A stretch of DNA of 64,000 nt, from contig NZ_JABWRY020000001.1 in the NCBI RefSeq assembly GCF_014269205.2, positions 4,574,001-4,638,000 on the forward strand, read 5' to 3'. This document shows positions 54,897 through 63,145 of the stretch, in pieces. Position numbers and translations under genes: made by a program. The notes beneath the pieces are model-generated. The model ran no database searches and was not told the origin of the DNA. It worked only from the letters and a program-made list of their open reading frames with translations. How positions within the stretch are numbered: position 1 is the first letter of the stretch; each line of letters starts with the position of its first letter. This DNA comes from Pseudomonas kermanshahensis. GTDB lineage: Bacteria > Pseudomonadota > Gammaproteobacteria > Pseudomonadales > Pseudomonadaceae.

Positions 54897-56036
54897 ATGA
54901 ACAGCCCACTATGGATATGGCAGCAATCCGACTGGCCCCATTTCCAGTGGCAAAGCGACGCCCTTGCCCCATTGCTACGCAGTTGCGTCGAGATGCAAGG
55001 ACGCCTGCTGGGCAAGATCGGCTCCATCGATGCGCTGAGCGAGTGCGAGAACATCCTCGACACACTGCTGCAGAACATTGTCACGTCGTCGGCGATCGAG
55101 GGTGAACAGCTGAACGTGGGTTCGGTGCGCTCGTCCCTCGCTCGACGGCTGGGCATCCATGAGCAAGGCGCGACTACTGCGCGGAGCGAAGGGCTGGCTG
55201 AATTGATGCTGGATGCGACACGCGGGTACGACCAACCGCTGACCTTGCAGCGCCTGCTCACCTGGCATCACTGGTTGTTCCCAGCGGCGGAAGATGGCCT
55301 GAGCAAAGCAGTTCTGGTGGGCCAACTGCGTGACGAGACAACCCTGCAGGTGATCTCCGGTCGCCTCGACAAGCCCACGGTGCACTTTCAGGCTCCGCCC
55401 CGTGATGGCCTTGAAGAGCAGGTTGCAGCTTTTCTCGATTGGTTTGCCAGCAGCCGCCATGCCACTCACCTAGACCCCCTTCTACGCGCAGGTGTCGCCC
55501 ATTTCTGGTTCGTCACCTTGCACCCGTTCGACGATGGCAATGGCCGCCTGACCCGCGCCATCACCGACTTGGCGCTGGCCCAGGCCGAGCAGCAGGCAAT
55601 CCGCTTCTACGCCCTGTCTGCCAGCATCCTGGAAGACCGGGCTGGCTACTACCAGATACTGGAGAGCAGCCAGAAGGACGGCCTCGACATTACCCGGTGG
55701 CTGACCTGGTTCCTTGAAACCCTGCTGCGCAGCCTCGAGCAGGCGTTGCTGAACATCGACTGGATACTCACCAAAGCCAGGTTCTGGCATGTGCATCGGG
55801 CGGATGGCCTTTTACCCGAACAGGTCAAGGTGCTCAACCGGCTGCTCGACGGGGGCCCACGCGGCTTCGAAGAAGGTATCAATGCCGCGCAGTACCAGGC
55901 CGTTGCGAAAGTCTCCAAGGCCACTGCAACCCGCCACCTCACCGACCTGCTCGACAAGGCTTGCCTGGCCCGTCTGCCGGGCGGGGGCCGCAGTACCCGT
56001 TATCGCATCAATACTCAGGACATCTCCAGCACCTGA
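54897..56036 (+). CDS. Fic family protein (class II)
   Basis: 379 residues: N-terminal DUF4172-like region, inhibitory helix motif SSAIEG (64-69, S/T-x-x-x-E-G with E68), Fic core HPFDDGNGRLTR (209-220) with catalytic H209 intact, and a C-terminal winged-helix-like part (YQAVAKVSKATATRHLTDLLDKACL). Fic enzymes transfer AMP to target proteins; with the inhibitory helix N-terminal to the core it is class II and self-restrained. No antitoxin gene accompanies it. GGAG ribosome site. Its end overlaps the convergent COG4705 gene by 22 nt. Confidence 0.93.
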   Translation: MNSPLWIWQQSDWPHFQWQSDALAPLLRSCVEMQGRLLGKIGSIDALSECENILDTLLQNIVTSSAIEGEQLNVGSVRSSLARRLGIHEQGATTARSEGLAELMLDATRGYDQPLTLQRLLTWHHWLFPAAEDGLSKAVLVGQLRDETTLQVISGRLDKPTVHFQAPPRDGLEEQVAAFLDWFASSRHATHLDPLLRAGVAHFWFVTLHPFDDGNGRLTRAITDLALAQAEQQAIRFYALSASILEDRAGYYQILESSQKDGLDITRWLTWFLETLLRSLEQALLNIDWILTKARFWHVHRADGLLPEQVKVLNRLLDGGPRGFEEGINAAQYQAVAKVSKATATRHLTDLLDKACLARLPGGGRSTRYRINTQDISST

Positions 56037-56767
56037 CGCGGCTCGCGCCGTTGGTAATAGGTCGCCATCAGCACCAGTACCAGCAGCACACCGGCCAGCA
56101 CTGCCGATGAGCCGACCGTGCCGAAGTCCAGCCCACCCTTCTCGTGTGGCTTGGTCAGGACGTCGCCCAGGGTGGCGCCGAACGGGCGGGTCAGGACGAA
56201 CGCGACCCAGAACAGCACCACGCCCGGGATGCGTGTCCAGTAACGCGCCACAACCACCAGCGCGATGGCACTGCCCACCAGCAAGGCACCACCGGCAAAG
56301 CCGAGCCCAGAATCATCCGCCAGGTAATCGCCCAAGGCGGTGCCCAAGGTGTTCGAGAACAGAATCGCCACCCAATAGAACAACTCGCCCGCGCGGTTCT
56401 TGATACCGGTGACGTCCAAGGGGTTACCACTCAGGCGCCACACCAGGAAGGTCAGCAGCAAGATGCCGATCAGAATCGACGAGCCTGCGGCGTAGCCCAA
56501 GCCCAGCGTGCGGTCCATGAAGTCGGACATGGTGGTGCCGGCCGTACTGGTGGAAAGAATCACCAGCCAATAGAGCATCGGGTGGTAGCGCCGTGAGTAG
56601 AGCTGGCCGAGCAGGGTCAGCAGAAACACGCTGATCAACATCAGCGAGCTCAGCGCGTAGCCGATATTCAGAGTCATCGACAGCAAATCGCCCGCCGTCT
56701 CGCCCAGGGTCGTTGCGCAGATCTTCATGACCCAGAAGGCCAAGGTGATTTGCGGGAGTTTATTCAT
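56015..56767 (-). CDS. COG4705-type membrane protein with four internal repeats
   Basis: 250 residues, about eight membrane segments arranged as four helical-pair repeats, each bearing a variant of T-x-G-x-T-x-G/S-D: TTLGETAGDLL near residue 20, STAGTTMSDFM near 75, NTLGTALGDYL near 140 and RPFGATLGDVL near 195. The acidic residue in each repeat suggests ion or metal binding. No function is established for this family as far as I know. Overlaps the fic 3' end by 22 nt on the opposite strand. Confidence 0.85.
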   Translation of the reverse strand: MNKLPQITLAFWVMKICATTLGETAGDLLSMTLNIGYALSSLMLISVFLLTLLGQLYSRRYHPMLYWLVILSTSTAGTTMSDFMDRTLGLGYAAGSSILIGILLLTFLVWRLSGNPLDVTGIKNRAGELFYWVAILFSNTLGTALGDYLADDSGLGFAGGALLVGSAIALVVVARYWTRIPGVVLFWVAFVLTRPFGATLGDVLTKPHEKGGLDFGTVGSSAVLAGVLLVLVLMATYYQRREPRQVLEMS

Positions 56768-57106
56768 TGCTTGCCGCTCCGGTTTTAAGTGCGGCGATGG
56801 TGCTGAACAAAGACTGAAAAATCGGTTTATGGCGTATGAAAAAAGCGTTCATTACCGCCTGCAGGCTTATTTTCGTCCTTAACGCCGCATTAATTCGACG
56901 TCGTCATCCTGCAATGGCTGGCGAAACGCTGACCCATACCCTGCAACGTTCCCCTCAGCCCACTGGAGGGCTCATCGCTGACACGGGCATACACATCGAT
57001 ATAATCGATAACTAGACGCTATTTTTTGCGCTTTTTTATCAATTTTATCGGCGTAGGATTAAACCCATAGAAACAAACAACCTCTCGCACCCCTGGAGCA
57101 ACGACC
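56768..57106. other. AT-rich intergenic region upstream of the repeat-protein gene
   Basis: 339 nt. The right end (about 56995-57060) is AT-rich and probably holds the promoter of the repeat-protein gene; a GGAG ribosome site lies 8 nt before its ATG. A 59-codon open frame (56836-57015) starts MKKAFITACRLIFVLNAALI, signal-peptide-like, but has no ribosome site and is not called. Confidence 0.5.
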
Positions 57107-57433
57107 ATGAAAAACAAACTGATCCTCACCCTGGCCCTCTCGGTAATCGCCACTGGCGCCTTCGCCGAAGACGGCTTCGACCGCACCAGCGCCCACACCT
57201 TCGCAGCGGTACAGAGCCAATCCGCCGCGTACGCTGAAGACGGTTTCGACCGCACAGGCGGCCAACGCTTCGCTGAAGATGGCTACGACCGCACCGGCGC
57301 CCAGCGCTTCGCCGAAGACGGCTACGACCGCACTGGCGCTCAACGTTTTGCAGAAGATGGCTTCGACCGCACCGGCGGCCAGCGTTTTGCAGAAGACGGC
57401 TTCGACCGCACCAACGCCCACCGCATCAGCTAA
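57107..57433 (+). CDS. Small secreted protein of EDG(F/Y)DRT repeats
   Basis: 108 residues: signal peptide (MKNKLILTLALSVIATGAFA), then a mature chain containing six EDG(F/Y)DRT motifs at residues 21, 44, 57, 70, 83 and 96. From residue 43 the repeat is strictly 13 residues, consensus AEDGFDRTGGQRF. Rich in Asp, Arg and Gly, with no cysteine and no hydrophobic core, so probably disordered or a repeat fibre, perhaps binding cations. A good terminator follows. I do not recognise a functional family. Confidence 0.85.
   Translation: MKNKLILTLALSVIATGAFAEDGFDRTSAHTFAAVQSQSAAYAEDGFDRTGGQRFAEDGYDRTGAQRFAEDGYDRTGAQRFAEDGFDRTGGQRFAEDGFDRTNAHRIS
57233..57430 (+). repeat. 39-bp tandem coding repeats
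   Basis: Five in-frame units of 39 bp encoding the 13-residue AEDG(F/Y)DRT(G/N)(G/A)(Q/H)R(F/I) repeat. Units differ at third codon positions (GAAGAC/GAAGAT, TTCGAC/TACGAC), so the protein sequence appears conserved more than the DNA. Confidence 0.9.
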
Positions 57434-57450
57434 CCCCTGATGCGTGCAAC

Positions 57451-57480
57451 CAGCCCGGCTTCGGCCGGGCTTGATCATTT
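57451..57480 (+). terminator. Terminator after the repeat-protein gene
   Basis: Stem AGCCCGGC/GCCGGGCT with TTCG tetraloop, followed by a short T-containing stretch. Confidence 0.8.
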
Positions 57481-57550
57481 CCAGCCGGGCAAAGGCTTGG
57501 CACACTAGCGCCTCGTCCCCCAAGAGGTAGGGCCAGCAAGCCCAGCACCG

Positions 57551-58162
57551 ATGTATTACTACGAACCCGCCAAAGGCCACGGCCTGCCCCACGACCCCTT
57601 CAACGCCATCGTCGGCCCCCGCCCAATCGGCTGGATCTCGTCCCACGACCGCGAAGGCCGCCTGAACCTGGCGCCCTACAGCTTCTTCAACGCCTTCAAC
57701 TACATCCCACCGATCATCGGTTTCTGCAGCGTCGGGCGCAAAGACAGCCTGAACAACATCGAGCAGACCGGCGAGTTCGTCTGGAACCTGGCGACCCGGC
57801 CGTTGGCCGAGGCGATGAACCAGAGCTGCGCGGCGGTAGCGGCAGACGTCAATGAATTCGAACTCAGCGGTTTGACAGCAGCGCCGTCACGCGTCGTCAA
57901 AGTGCCACGGGTGGGCGAAACCCCGGTGGCGTTCGAGTGCAAGGTGAGCCAGATCGTCCAGCTGAAACGGGCAGACCAGGAGTCGGTGCCCAGCTGGCTG
58001 ATCCTCGGTGAAGTGGTGGCGGTGCACATTGCCGAGCACCTGCTGAAAAACGGTATCTACGACACCACCGCCGCCGAACCGATCCTGCGTGGCGGCGGCC
58101 CGGCGGACTATTTCGAACTGGGCAACCTGTTCAAGATGGCCAGGCCGCAAGTGGGCAACTGA
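57551..58162 (+). CDS. Flavin reductase-like FMN-binding protein
   Basis: 203 residues of the flavin-reductase-like split-barrel family (FNAIVGPRPIGWISSHD, NLAPYSFFNAFNYIPPIIGFC, GEFVWNLATRPLAEAMN). Such proteins bind FMN and use NAD(P)H to supply reduced flavin or act as oxidoreductases. No partner monooxygenase is adjacent, except perhaps the small ABM-domain gene nearby. Ribosome site unclear; the start matches the family N-terminus MYYYEPA. Confidence 0.88.
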   Translation: MYYYEPAKGHGLPHDPFNAIVGPRPIGWISSHDREGRLNLAPYSFFNAFNYIPPIIGFCSVGRKDSLNNIEQTGEFVWNLATRPLAEAMNQSCAAVAADVNEFELSGLTAAPSRVVKVPRVGETPVAFECKVSQIVQLKRADQESVPSWLILGEVVAVHIAEHLLKNGIYDTTAAEPILRGGGPADYFELGNLFKMARPQVGN

Positions 58163-58396
58163 TCACCAGATCAGCTCGCCCTCTTCAGTGACGCCCTGCA
58201 GGCGTTCCAGCTCGGCGCAGGCGGCCTCATCGGCCGCCATGGCGCCCTTGAACACCTGGCCGTCCAGTACCTTGTGAAAGCGCGGCGCCCCGCCCATGCC
58301 CAGCGCCTTCACCGCGATGGCGGCGTTGTAGCCACCACCTTCCACCGGGACCATCGCCGAAACGGCTTCGAACTGCGGGAATTCTCTACGTGCCAT
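58163..58396 (-). CDS. Small conserved hypothetical protein
   Basis: 77 residues beginning MARREFPQFEAVSAMVPVEGG and ending EEGELIW. Acidic and soluble, no recognised motif. I chose the ATG at 58396; a longer start adds 20 residues of low-complexity sequence reaching into the upstream gene. It abuts the flavin-reductase gene tail to tail with no gap. Confidence 0.65.
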   Translation of the reverse strand: MARREFPQFEAVSAMVPVEGGGYNAAIAVKALGMGGAPRFHKVLDGQVFKGAMAADEAACAELERLQGVTEEGELIW

Positions 58397-58452
58397 GCTG
58401 CGCTCTGGGTAGTTGATCGAAGGGCGACATTTTAACCTGTGCCCATCAGCAA

Positions 58453-58746
58453 TCAATCGAAGGTATGCAGGTCCAGGCTGCTGACCACTTGCGCCTGCAC
58501 CAGCTCACCGAATACCTCCAGGGTTGGCGAAGCGAAGTAGCCGCTCATCGCCTGCTGATCACGCCAACTGCCGCTGAGCAGCCAAAGGTCGGCGTCGGCC
58601 TGCGAGCGCTGGACCGTGAAGCTCAGGCACCCCGGTGTACGCAACGAGGGTTCGAGCAGATCGCGCAGGCGCGCGCCTAGCTCCGCCGAACGACCGCTGC
58701 TGGCACGGATGAACGCCAAGTGGGTGACCGGTTGTCGTAGGGTCAT
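58453..58746 (-). CDS. ABM-domain (antibiotic biosynthesis monooxygenase-like) protein
   Basis: 97-residue ferredoxin-like fold protein of the ABM superfamily: THLAFIRASSGRSAELGARLRDLL, TPGCLSFTVQRSQADADLWLLSGSWRDQQAM. These dimeric proteins degrade quinones, heme or other small molecules, or simply bind them. Substrate unknown. Divergent from the AraC regulator gene, which may control it. Confidence 0.8.
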   Translation of the reverse strand: MTLRQPVTHLAFIRASSGRSAELGARLRDLLEPSLRTPGCLSFTVQRSQADADLWLLSGSWRDQQAMSGYFASPTLEVFGELVQAQVVSSLDLHTFD

Positions 58747-58833
58747 TGCACGATCTCCTTGAGCAGGCGGACGAAAAACCAGGCTGCCAAGGTTAGAGGC
58801 AGGCCCGCGCGACGCGTTAGGCTATTACTGCCG

Positions 58834-58877
58834 GGCGATTGCCTGATCCTGCACCGCGGCAGGATCAGGCAATCGCC
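58834..58877. repeat. Perfect 19-bp inverted repeat upstream of the AraC gene
   Basis: Arms 58834-58852 and 58859-58877 (GGCGATTGCCTGATCCTGC and its exact complement) around a 6-nt loop ACCGCG. It lies in the divergent gap between the ABM gene and the AraC gene. There is no T-run, so it is not a standard terminator; it may be an operator, a leader hairpin or a REP-unrelated element. Confidence 0.85.
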
Positions 58878-58945
58878 GTGCAGCTTTCGACTAGCGCCCG
58901 CCATTGCCCAAACCTATGCTGCGTCAGTCAGTAGAGGAAGCCACC

Positions 58946-59866
58946 ATGACCACCCCCACGTCCATCGAACCGACCCTGGAAGTGCAACGCCAGGAGCTGG
59001 CCGAGCTGATCCGCCGGCATGCCGGCGACCCACCCGGCAGCGCCTCGGCCATCGACGACCTGTACCTGGTCAGCTATCGGGAGAGTGTCCGCTCGGTGCC
59101 CACCTTGGCGCAGCCGGCCTTGTGCGTCCTTGCCCATGGCAGCAAGAGCCTGTTCCTGGGTGACGAACAGTACGTCTACGACCCGCTGCACTACATGGTG
59201 GTGTCGGTGACCTTGCCACTGAGCGGCGTGAAGCTTGATGCCAGCCCGGAAAACCCAAGCCTGGGCCTGCGGCTGGACCTGGACCCGGCCGAGATCAGCC
59301 AGCTGATTGCCGAAAGCGGGCCGATGTTGGTGCCCAGCCTGCCTTCTGGCCGTGGCTTGTATGTGGAGAAGACCGATGCAGCGTTGCTGGATGCGCTGCT
59401 GCGCTTGATCCGCCTGCTGGATTCGCCGCGGGACATTGCCATGCTGGCGCCGCTGATCCGCCGCGAAATCCTTTACCGCCTGCTGCGTGGGCCGCAGGGT
59501 TATCGGCTGTATGAAATCGCCTTGGCCAACAGCCAGACCCATCGGGTATGCCAGGCCATCACCTGGCTCAACCAGAACTTCCAGCAGCCGTTGCGCATCG
59601 AGGACCTGGCCCGTGAGGTCAACCTTAGCACCTCGACCTTGCACCATCGGTTCAAGGCCGTGACGTCGATGAGCCCGCTGCAGTACCAGAAGCAATTGCG
59701 CCTGCAGGAGGCCCGGCGGCTGATGCTCAATGACGGGCTTGAGGCAGCGGTGGCGGGCTATCGTGTGGGGTATGAAAGCCCTTCGCAATTCAGCCGCGAG
59801 TACAGCCGGCTGTATGGCGCACCACCGATCCGCGATGTGGCGCGGTTGCGCGCCACAGCGGGGTAA
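58946..59866 (+). CDS. AraC-family transcriptional regulator
   Basis: 306 residues: N-terminal AraC_N-type sensing domain (LYLVSYRESVRSVPTLAQPALCV, then LGDEQYVYDPLHYMVVSV) and C-terminal double helix-turn-helix (LRIEDLAREVNLSTSTLHHRFK; AGYRVGYESPSQFSREYSRLYG). The ATG at 58946 has an AGAGGAAG ribosome site; an upstream in-frame Met is less well placed. Candidate target: the divergent ABM gene across the 19-bp inverted repeat. Confidence 0.92.
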   Translation: MTTPTSIEPTLEVQRQELAELIRRHAGDPPGSASAIDDLYLVSYRESVRSVPTLAQPALCVLAHGSKSLFLGDEQYVYDPLHYMVVSVTLPLSGVKLDASPENPSLGLRLDLDPAEISQLIAESGPMLVPSLPSGRGLYVEKTDAALLDALLRLIRLLDSPRDIAMLAPLIRREILYRLLRGPQGYRLYEIALANSQTHRVCQAITWLNQNFQQPLRIEDLAREVNLSTSTLHHRFKAVTSMSPLQYQKQLRLQEARRLMLNDGLEAAVAGYRVGYESPSQFSREYSRLYGAPPIRDVARLRATAG

Positions 59867-59885
59867 GGGTTACCGGCCGTTTCAG

Positions 59886-61523
59886 TTAACCTGCAACGGC
59901 CGCCTGCCACTGATTCTGATCAACCTGAATCAACGTCGGCCCTTTGCGCTCCACCGCACGCCCCAGTGCCGCCTGCAACTGCGCGACATCACTCACATGC
60001 TCCGCGTCAGCGCCCAACGCCCTGGCCACGCCGATGAAGTCAGGGGTATGGATATCCACCCCGACCGGCTCGATGGCGCGGTTGACCATGTACTTCTTGA
60101 TTTCTTCGTAACCCTGGTTGTTCCACAGCAGCACGATCAGCGGCACCTGCGCCTCGACTGCACTGGCCAGCTCCGGCAGGGTGAACTGCATGCCACCATC
60201 GCCAATCAGGCAAACCGACGGCGCGCGCTCGGCGATCTGCGCGGCGCTGCCCAGCCAAGCGCCCATCGCCGCCGGCAGTGCATAGCCCAAGGTGCCGTAG
60301 CCGGTCGAGGCATTGAACCAGCGGCGAGGCTCATCCATGTCCAGCGTGAGGTTGCCGGAGTACACCGGCTGGGTCGAATCCCCGACCAGAATGGCGTTGG
60401 GCAGTGTCTGGAGGATACTGGTCAGCAGGCGGGTCTGGCTCAGGGTCGGCTGGTCCCAGCCGCCCGCCAGCGATTGGCGCAGCTGCGTGACGCGTGCTGG
60501 CCCCCAGGTATTTTCACGCGCCGGCAGCGGCTGCTGTTGCAAGGCAACGCACAGTGCCTCGGCGGCCAGGTCGGCGTCAGCGACCAGCGCCAGCTCAGGC
60601 AGATAGTTGCGCACCGTCTGGTCCGGGTCGATGTCGATCCGCAGCAAGCTGCCCGGGATCTCGAAGCCGCCCTTGAAGGTCACGTCATAGTCGGTTTCGG
60701 CCAGCTCGGTACCGATGGCCAACACCACATCCGCTTCGGCCACCAGCGCACGGGTAGCCGGCAGCGACTGAGTCGAGCCGATTTGCAAAGGATGATTGGA
60801 AGCCAGCAAGCCCTTGGCGTTGATGGTCAATGCCACCGGTGCCTGAAGCTGCTCTGCCAAGCGTGCCAGCGAAGCGCCAGCGTTCAATGCACCGCCGCCG
60901 GCCAGGATCAACGGGCGCTTCGCCTGGGCTAGGCGCTCGGCCATCTGCGCCACGGCCTGCGGCGCGGCACCTGCCCGGCTGCTGCGGACCGGGCGGGCCG
61001 GCAACAGGTGATCGGCCGGCTCGACCAGTACGTCCAGCGGAATCTCGATATGCACCGGGCGCGGGCGAGCACCGTCGAACACGGCAAAGGCCCGGGCCAG
61101 TACCTCGGGCAGGTCGTCTGCGCTCATCAGGGTTTGGGAGAAGGCTGCCACACCCGACACCAGTGCAGATTGGTTGGGCAGTTCGTGCAGCTTGCCGCGG
61201 CCGCCGCCCAGCTGATCGCGCGATTGCACGCTGGAAATCACCAGCATCGGGATCGAATCGGCATAGGCCTGGCCCATGGCGGTGGTGATATTGGTCATCC
61301 CTGGGCCGGTGATGATGAAGCACACACCGGGTTTGCCGCGCGTGCGTGCGTAGCCGTCGGCCATGAAGCCGGCACCTTGCTCGTGGCGCGGGGTGATATG
61401 ACGAATGGAGGACGTTGCCAGGCCGCGATAGAGCTCAACGGTATGCACGCCTGGAATGCCGAAGACATGGTCCACACCATAGCCTTCAAGGAGTTTGACC
61501 AGTACTTCGCCGCAGGTTGCCAT
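59886..61523 (-). CDS. aruI: Thiamine-diphosphate enzyme, AruI-like decarboxylase
   Basis: 545 residues of the acetolactate synthase/pyruvate decarboxylase superfamily. The catalytic glutamate lies in PRHEQGAGFMADGYAR (near residue 49), and the ThDP-magnesium motif GDGGMQF to LWNNQGYEE is intact. Similar Pseudomonas proteins are named 5-guanidino-2-oxopentanoate decarboxylase (AruI) of the arginine transaminase route. The partner transaminase gene aruH is not in this window, so the substrate is uncertain. Divergent LysR gene probably regulates it. Confidence 0.85.
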   Translation of the reverse strand: MATCGEVLVKLLEGYGVDHVFGIPGVHTVELYRGLATSSIRHITPRHEQGAGFMADGYARTRGKPGVCFIITGPGMTNITTAMGQAYADSIPMLVISSVQSRDQLGGGRGKLHELPNQSALVSGVAAFSQTLMSADDLPEVLARAFAVFDGARPRPVHIEIPLDVLVEPADHLLPARPVRSSRAGAAPQAVAQMAERLAQAKRPLILAGGGALNAGASLARLAEQLQAPVALTINAKGLLASNHPLQIGSTQSLPATRALVAEADVVLAIGTELAETDYDVTFKGGFEIPGSLLRIDIDPDQTVRNYLPELALVADADLAAEALCVALQQQPLPARENTWGPARVTQLRQSLAGGWDQPTLSQTRLLTSILQTLPNAILVGDSTQPVYSGNLTLDMDEPRRWFNASTGYGTLGYALPAAMGAWLGSAAQIAERAPSVCLIGDGGMQFTLPELASAVEAQVPLIVLLWNNQGYEEIKKYMVNRAIEPVGVDIHTPDFIGVARALGADAEHVSDVAQLQAALGRAVERKGPTLIQVDQNQWQAAVAG

Positions 61524-61637
61524 GTGTGTTTACCTTGAGTCTTGTTGAAAACTGCGCTTATTGGACCCAAGGCAGCGCTATCGCCACAATGCAAAAAAAC
61601 ACATACTAGCCATGTCTTCAAATCATGGCTCAGTGCA

Positions 61638-62510
61638 ATGAAACGCCTTCCTCCCCTGCCCGCCTTGCACACCTTCCTGGTGACTGCCCAGCACTGCAAT
61701 TTCACCCGTGCGGGGCAGCAGTTGCACATCACCCAAGGTGCCGTGAGCCGGCAGATCGCCGCGCTTGAAGCGCACCTCGGTTACGCCCTGTTCCAGCGCC
61801 AGGCCCGTGGCCTGAGCCTGACCCGTGAAGGCCAGGACTGGCTGCCCAGGGTGCAACAGGTGTTTGCCCTGATCGAACAAGGCGTGCGGGAAGTCGGCGG
61901 GCATAGCGCCACATTGCAACTCAAGGCGCCAACCTGCGTGATGCGCTGGCTGCTGCCGCGCCTGATGGAATGGCAGGCGCTGCGCCCGGATGTGCCAGTA
62001 GAGCTGACTACCACGGTGCAGCATGGGGTGGATTTTGCCCGCGAAGGCTTTGATGCGGCGGTGGTGTATGGCAGCGCGCCGAACCAGGGCTTGCAGGTGC
62101 GCAAGCTGTTCGACGAGCAACTGACGCCAGTGTGCGCCCCTTCCCTGCTGCAAGGCCCGTTGCCGTTGGCCAATATCGACGACTTGATGCGCCACATGCT
62201 CCTGCACCCCTCGCGTGACGAGCATGACTGGCGTTTATGGCTGCAGGCGGCCGGGGCCACGTTCGATGTACAGGGGCCAAAGCAGCATTTCGAAACGCTG
62301 GACATGGCGATGGCCATGGCATCCCAGGGCACCGGAGTGGCCATCGGCGACTGGTCGCTGATCGGCGATGACCTGCGCAGCAAGCGGCTGTGCATGCCGT
62401 TTGCCCTGAAGGTGACGACCGGAAAAGGCTATTACCTGGTCAGCCAGGCCAGGCAACAGCCAGCCGGGCTGGTCGAGTTGCTGGACTGGCTGCAGGCAGT
62501 GGCTCAATAA
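61638..62510 (+). CDS. LysR-family transcriptional regulator
   Basis: 290 residues: N-terminal winged helix (PALHTFLVTAQHCNFTRAGQQLHITQGAVSRQIAALE) and a C-terminal type 2 periplasmic-binding-like effector domain, GcvA-like. Divergent from the aruI-like gene, separated by 114 nt, the usual layout for a LysR activator and its target. I chose the ATG at 61638 (MKRLPPLP). Its 3' end overlaps the next convergent gene by 7 nt. Confidence 0.93.
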   Translation: MKRLPPLPALHTFLVTAQHCNFTRAGQQLHITQGAVSRQIAALEAHLGYALFQRQARGLSLTREGQDWLPRVQQVFALIEQGVREVGGHSATLQLKAPTCVMRWLLPRLMEWQALRPDVPVELTTTVQHGVDFAREGFDAAVVYGSAPNQGLQVRKLFDEQLTPVCAPSLLQGPLPLANIDDLMRHMLLHPSRDEHDWRLWLQAAGATFDVQGPKQHFETLDMAMAMASQGTGVAIGDWSLIGDDLRSKRLCMPFALKVTTGKGYYLVSQARQQPAGLVELLDWLQAVAQ

Positions 62511-63118
62511 CCGACGGTGAACCGCGCCCGCGAATGCGCGGGTTTCTCCAGCTCATCGAGCATGGCAATCGCGTAGTCGGCAAAGGTGATCCAGCTCTTG
62601 CCATCGGCACCGATCAGCAGATGATCCTTGCCTAGCGTGTAGTGCCCGCTGCGTTCGCCTTCGACAAACTCCGCCGACGGTGACAGGAAGGTCCAGTCCA
62701 GGTTCGGCTCTTGGCGCAGTACCTCAAGAAAACGCACACCCGCGCTCGCTTCGGCCTTGTAGGCCTCGGGGAAGTCCGGGCTGTCGATCACCCGGTGCCC
62801 CGAAGGCAACAGCAGGCTACCCGCCCCGCCCACCACCAGCAGGCGCTTGACCCCGGCACGCTTGACCGGCTCGATGATGGCGTGCGCTTCGATCGTCGAG
62901 AAATGCGCAGCACTCAACACCGCGTCCACACCGGCGACAGCCGCTTGCAGCGCTGCGCTGTCCTTGGCATCGAGTGCCTTGACGGTCACCCCCTCACGTC
63001 CCTGCAGCTGCGACGGGTCGCGGGCAATGGCCACCACACTGTGGCCACGGCGCAGGGCTTCTTCCAGCAACTGGCTGCCGGCACGGCCGGTGGCGCCAAT
63101 GATTGCGATCTTGCTCAT
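62504..63118 (-). CDS. NAD(P)-binding Rossmann-fold oxidoreductase-like protein
   Basis: 204 residues, atypical short-chain dehydrogenase/NmrA-like group: dinucleotide motif IAIIGATGRAGSQLLEEAL at the N-terminus, GGAGSLLL and the FLSPSAEF segment. Related proteins act as NAD(P)H-dependent reductases or redox sensors. The ATG at 63118 has a GGAG ribosome site 8 nt upstream; a GTG three codons earlier is not preferred. Probably in one unit with the MBL-fold gene 27 nt upstream. Confidence 0.88.
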   Translation of the reverse strand: MSKIAIIGATGRAGSQLLEEALRRGHSVVAIARDPSQLQGREGVTVKALDAKDSAALQAAVAGVDAVLSAAHFSTIEAHAIIEPVKRAGVKRLLVVGGAGSLLLPSGHRVIDSPDFPEAYKAEASAGVRFLEVLRQEPNLDWTFLSPSAEFVEGERSGHYTLGKDHLLIGADGKSWITFADYAIAMLDELEKPAHSRARFTVGY

Positions 63119-63145
63119 GAGAAACACTCCATCAGTTGAACGGAA

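Noticed and set aside
56836..57015. 59-codon frame beginning MKKAFITACRLIFVLNAALI
   Set aside because: Signal-like start, but no ribosome site, Arg-rich follow-up and no recognisable family. Could be tested by RNA-seq or conservation.
57233..57430. Regular direct repeats suggesting a CRISPR array
   Set aside because: The 39-bp units are adjacent without spacers, in frame and part of a signal-peptide-bearing protein. No cas genes are present in the window.
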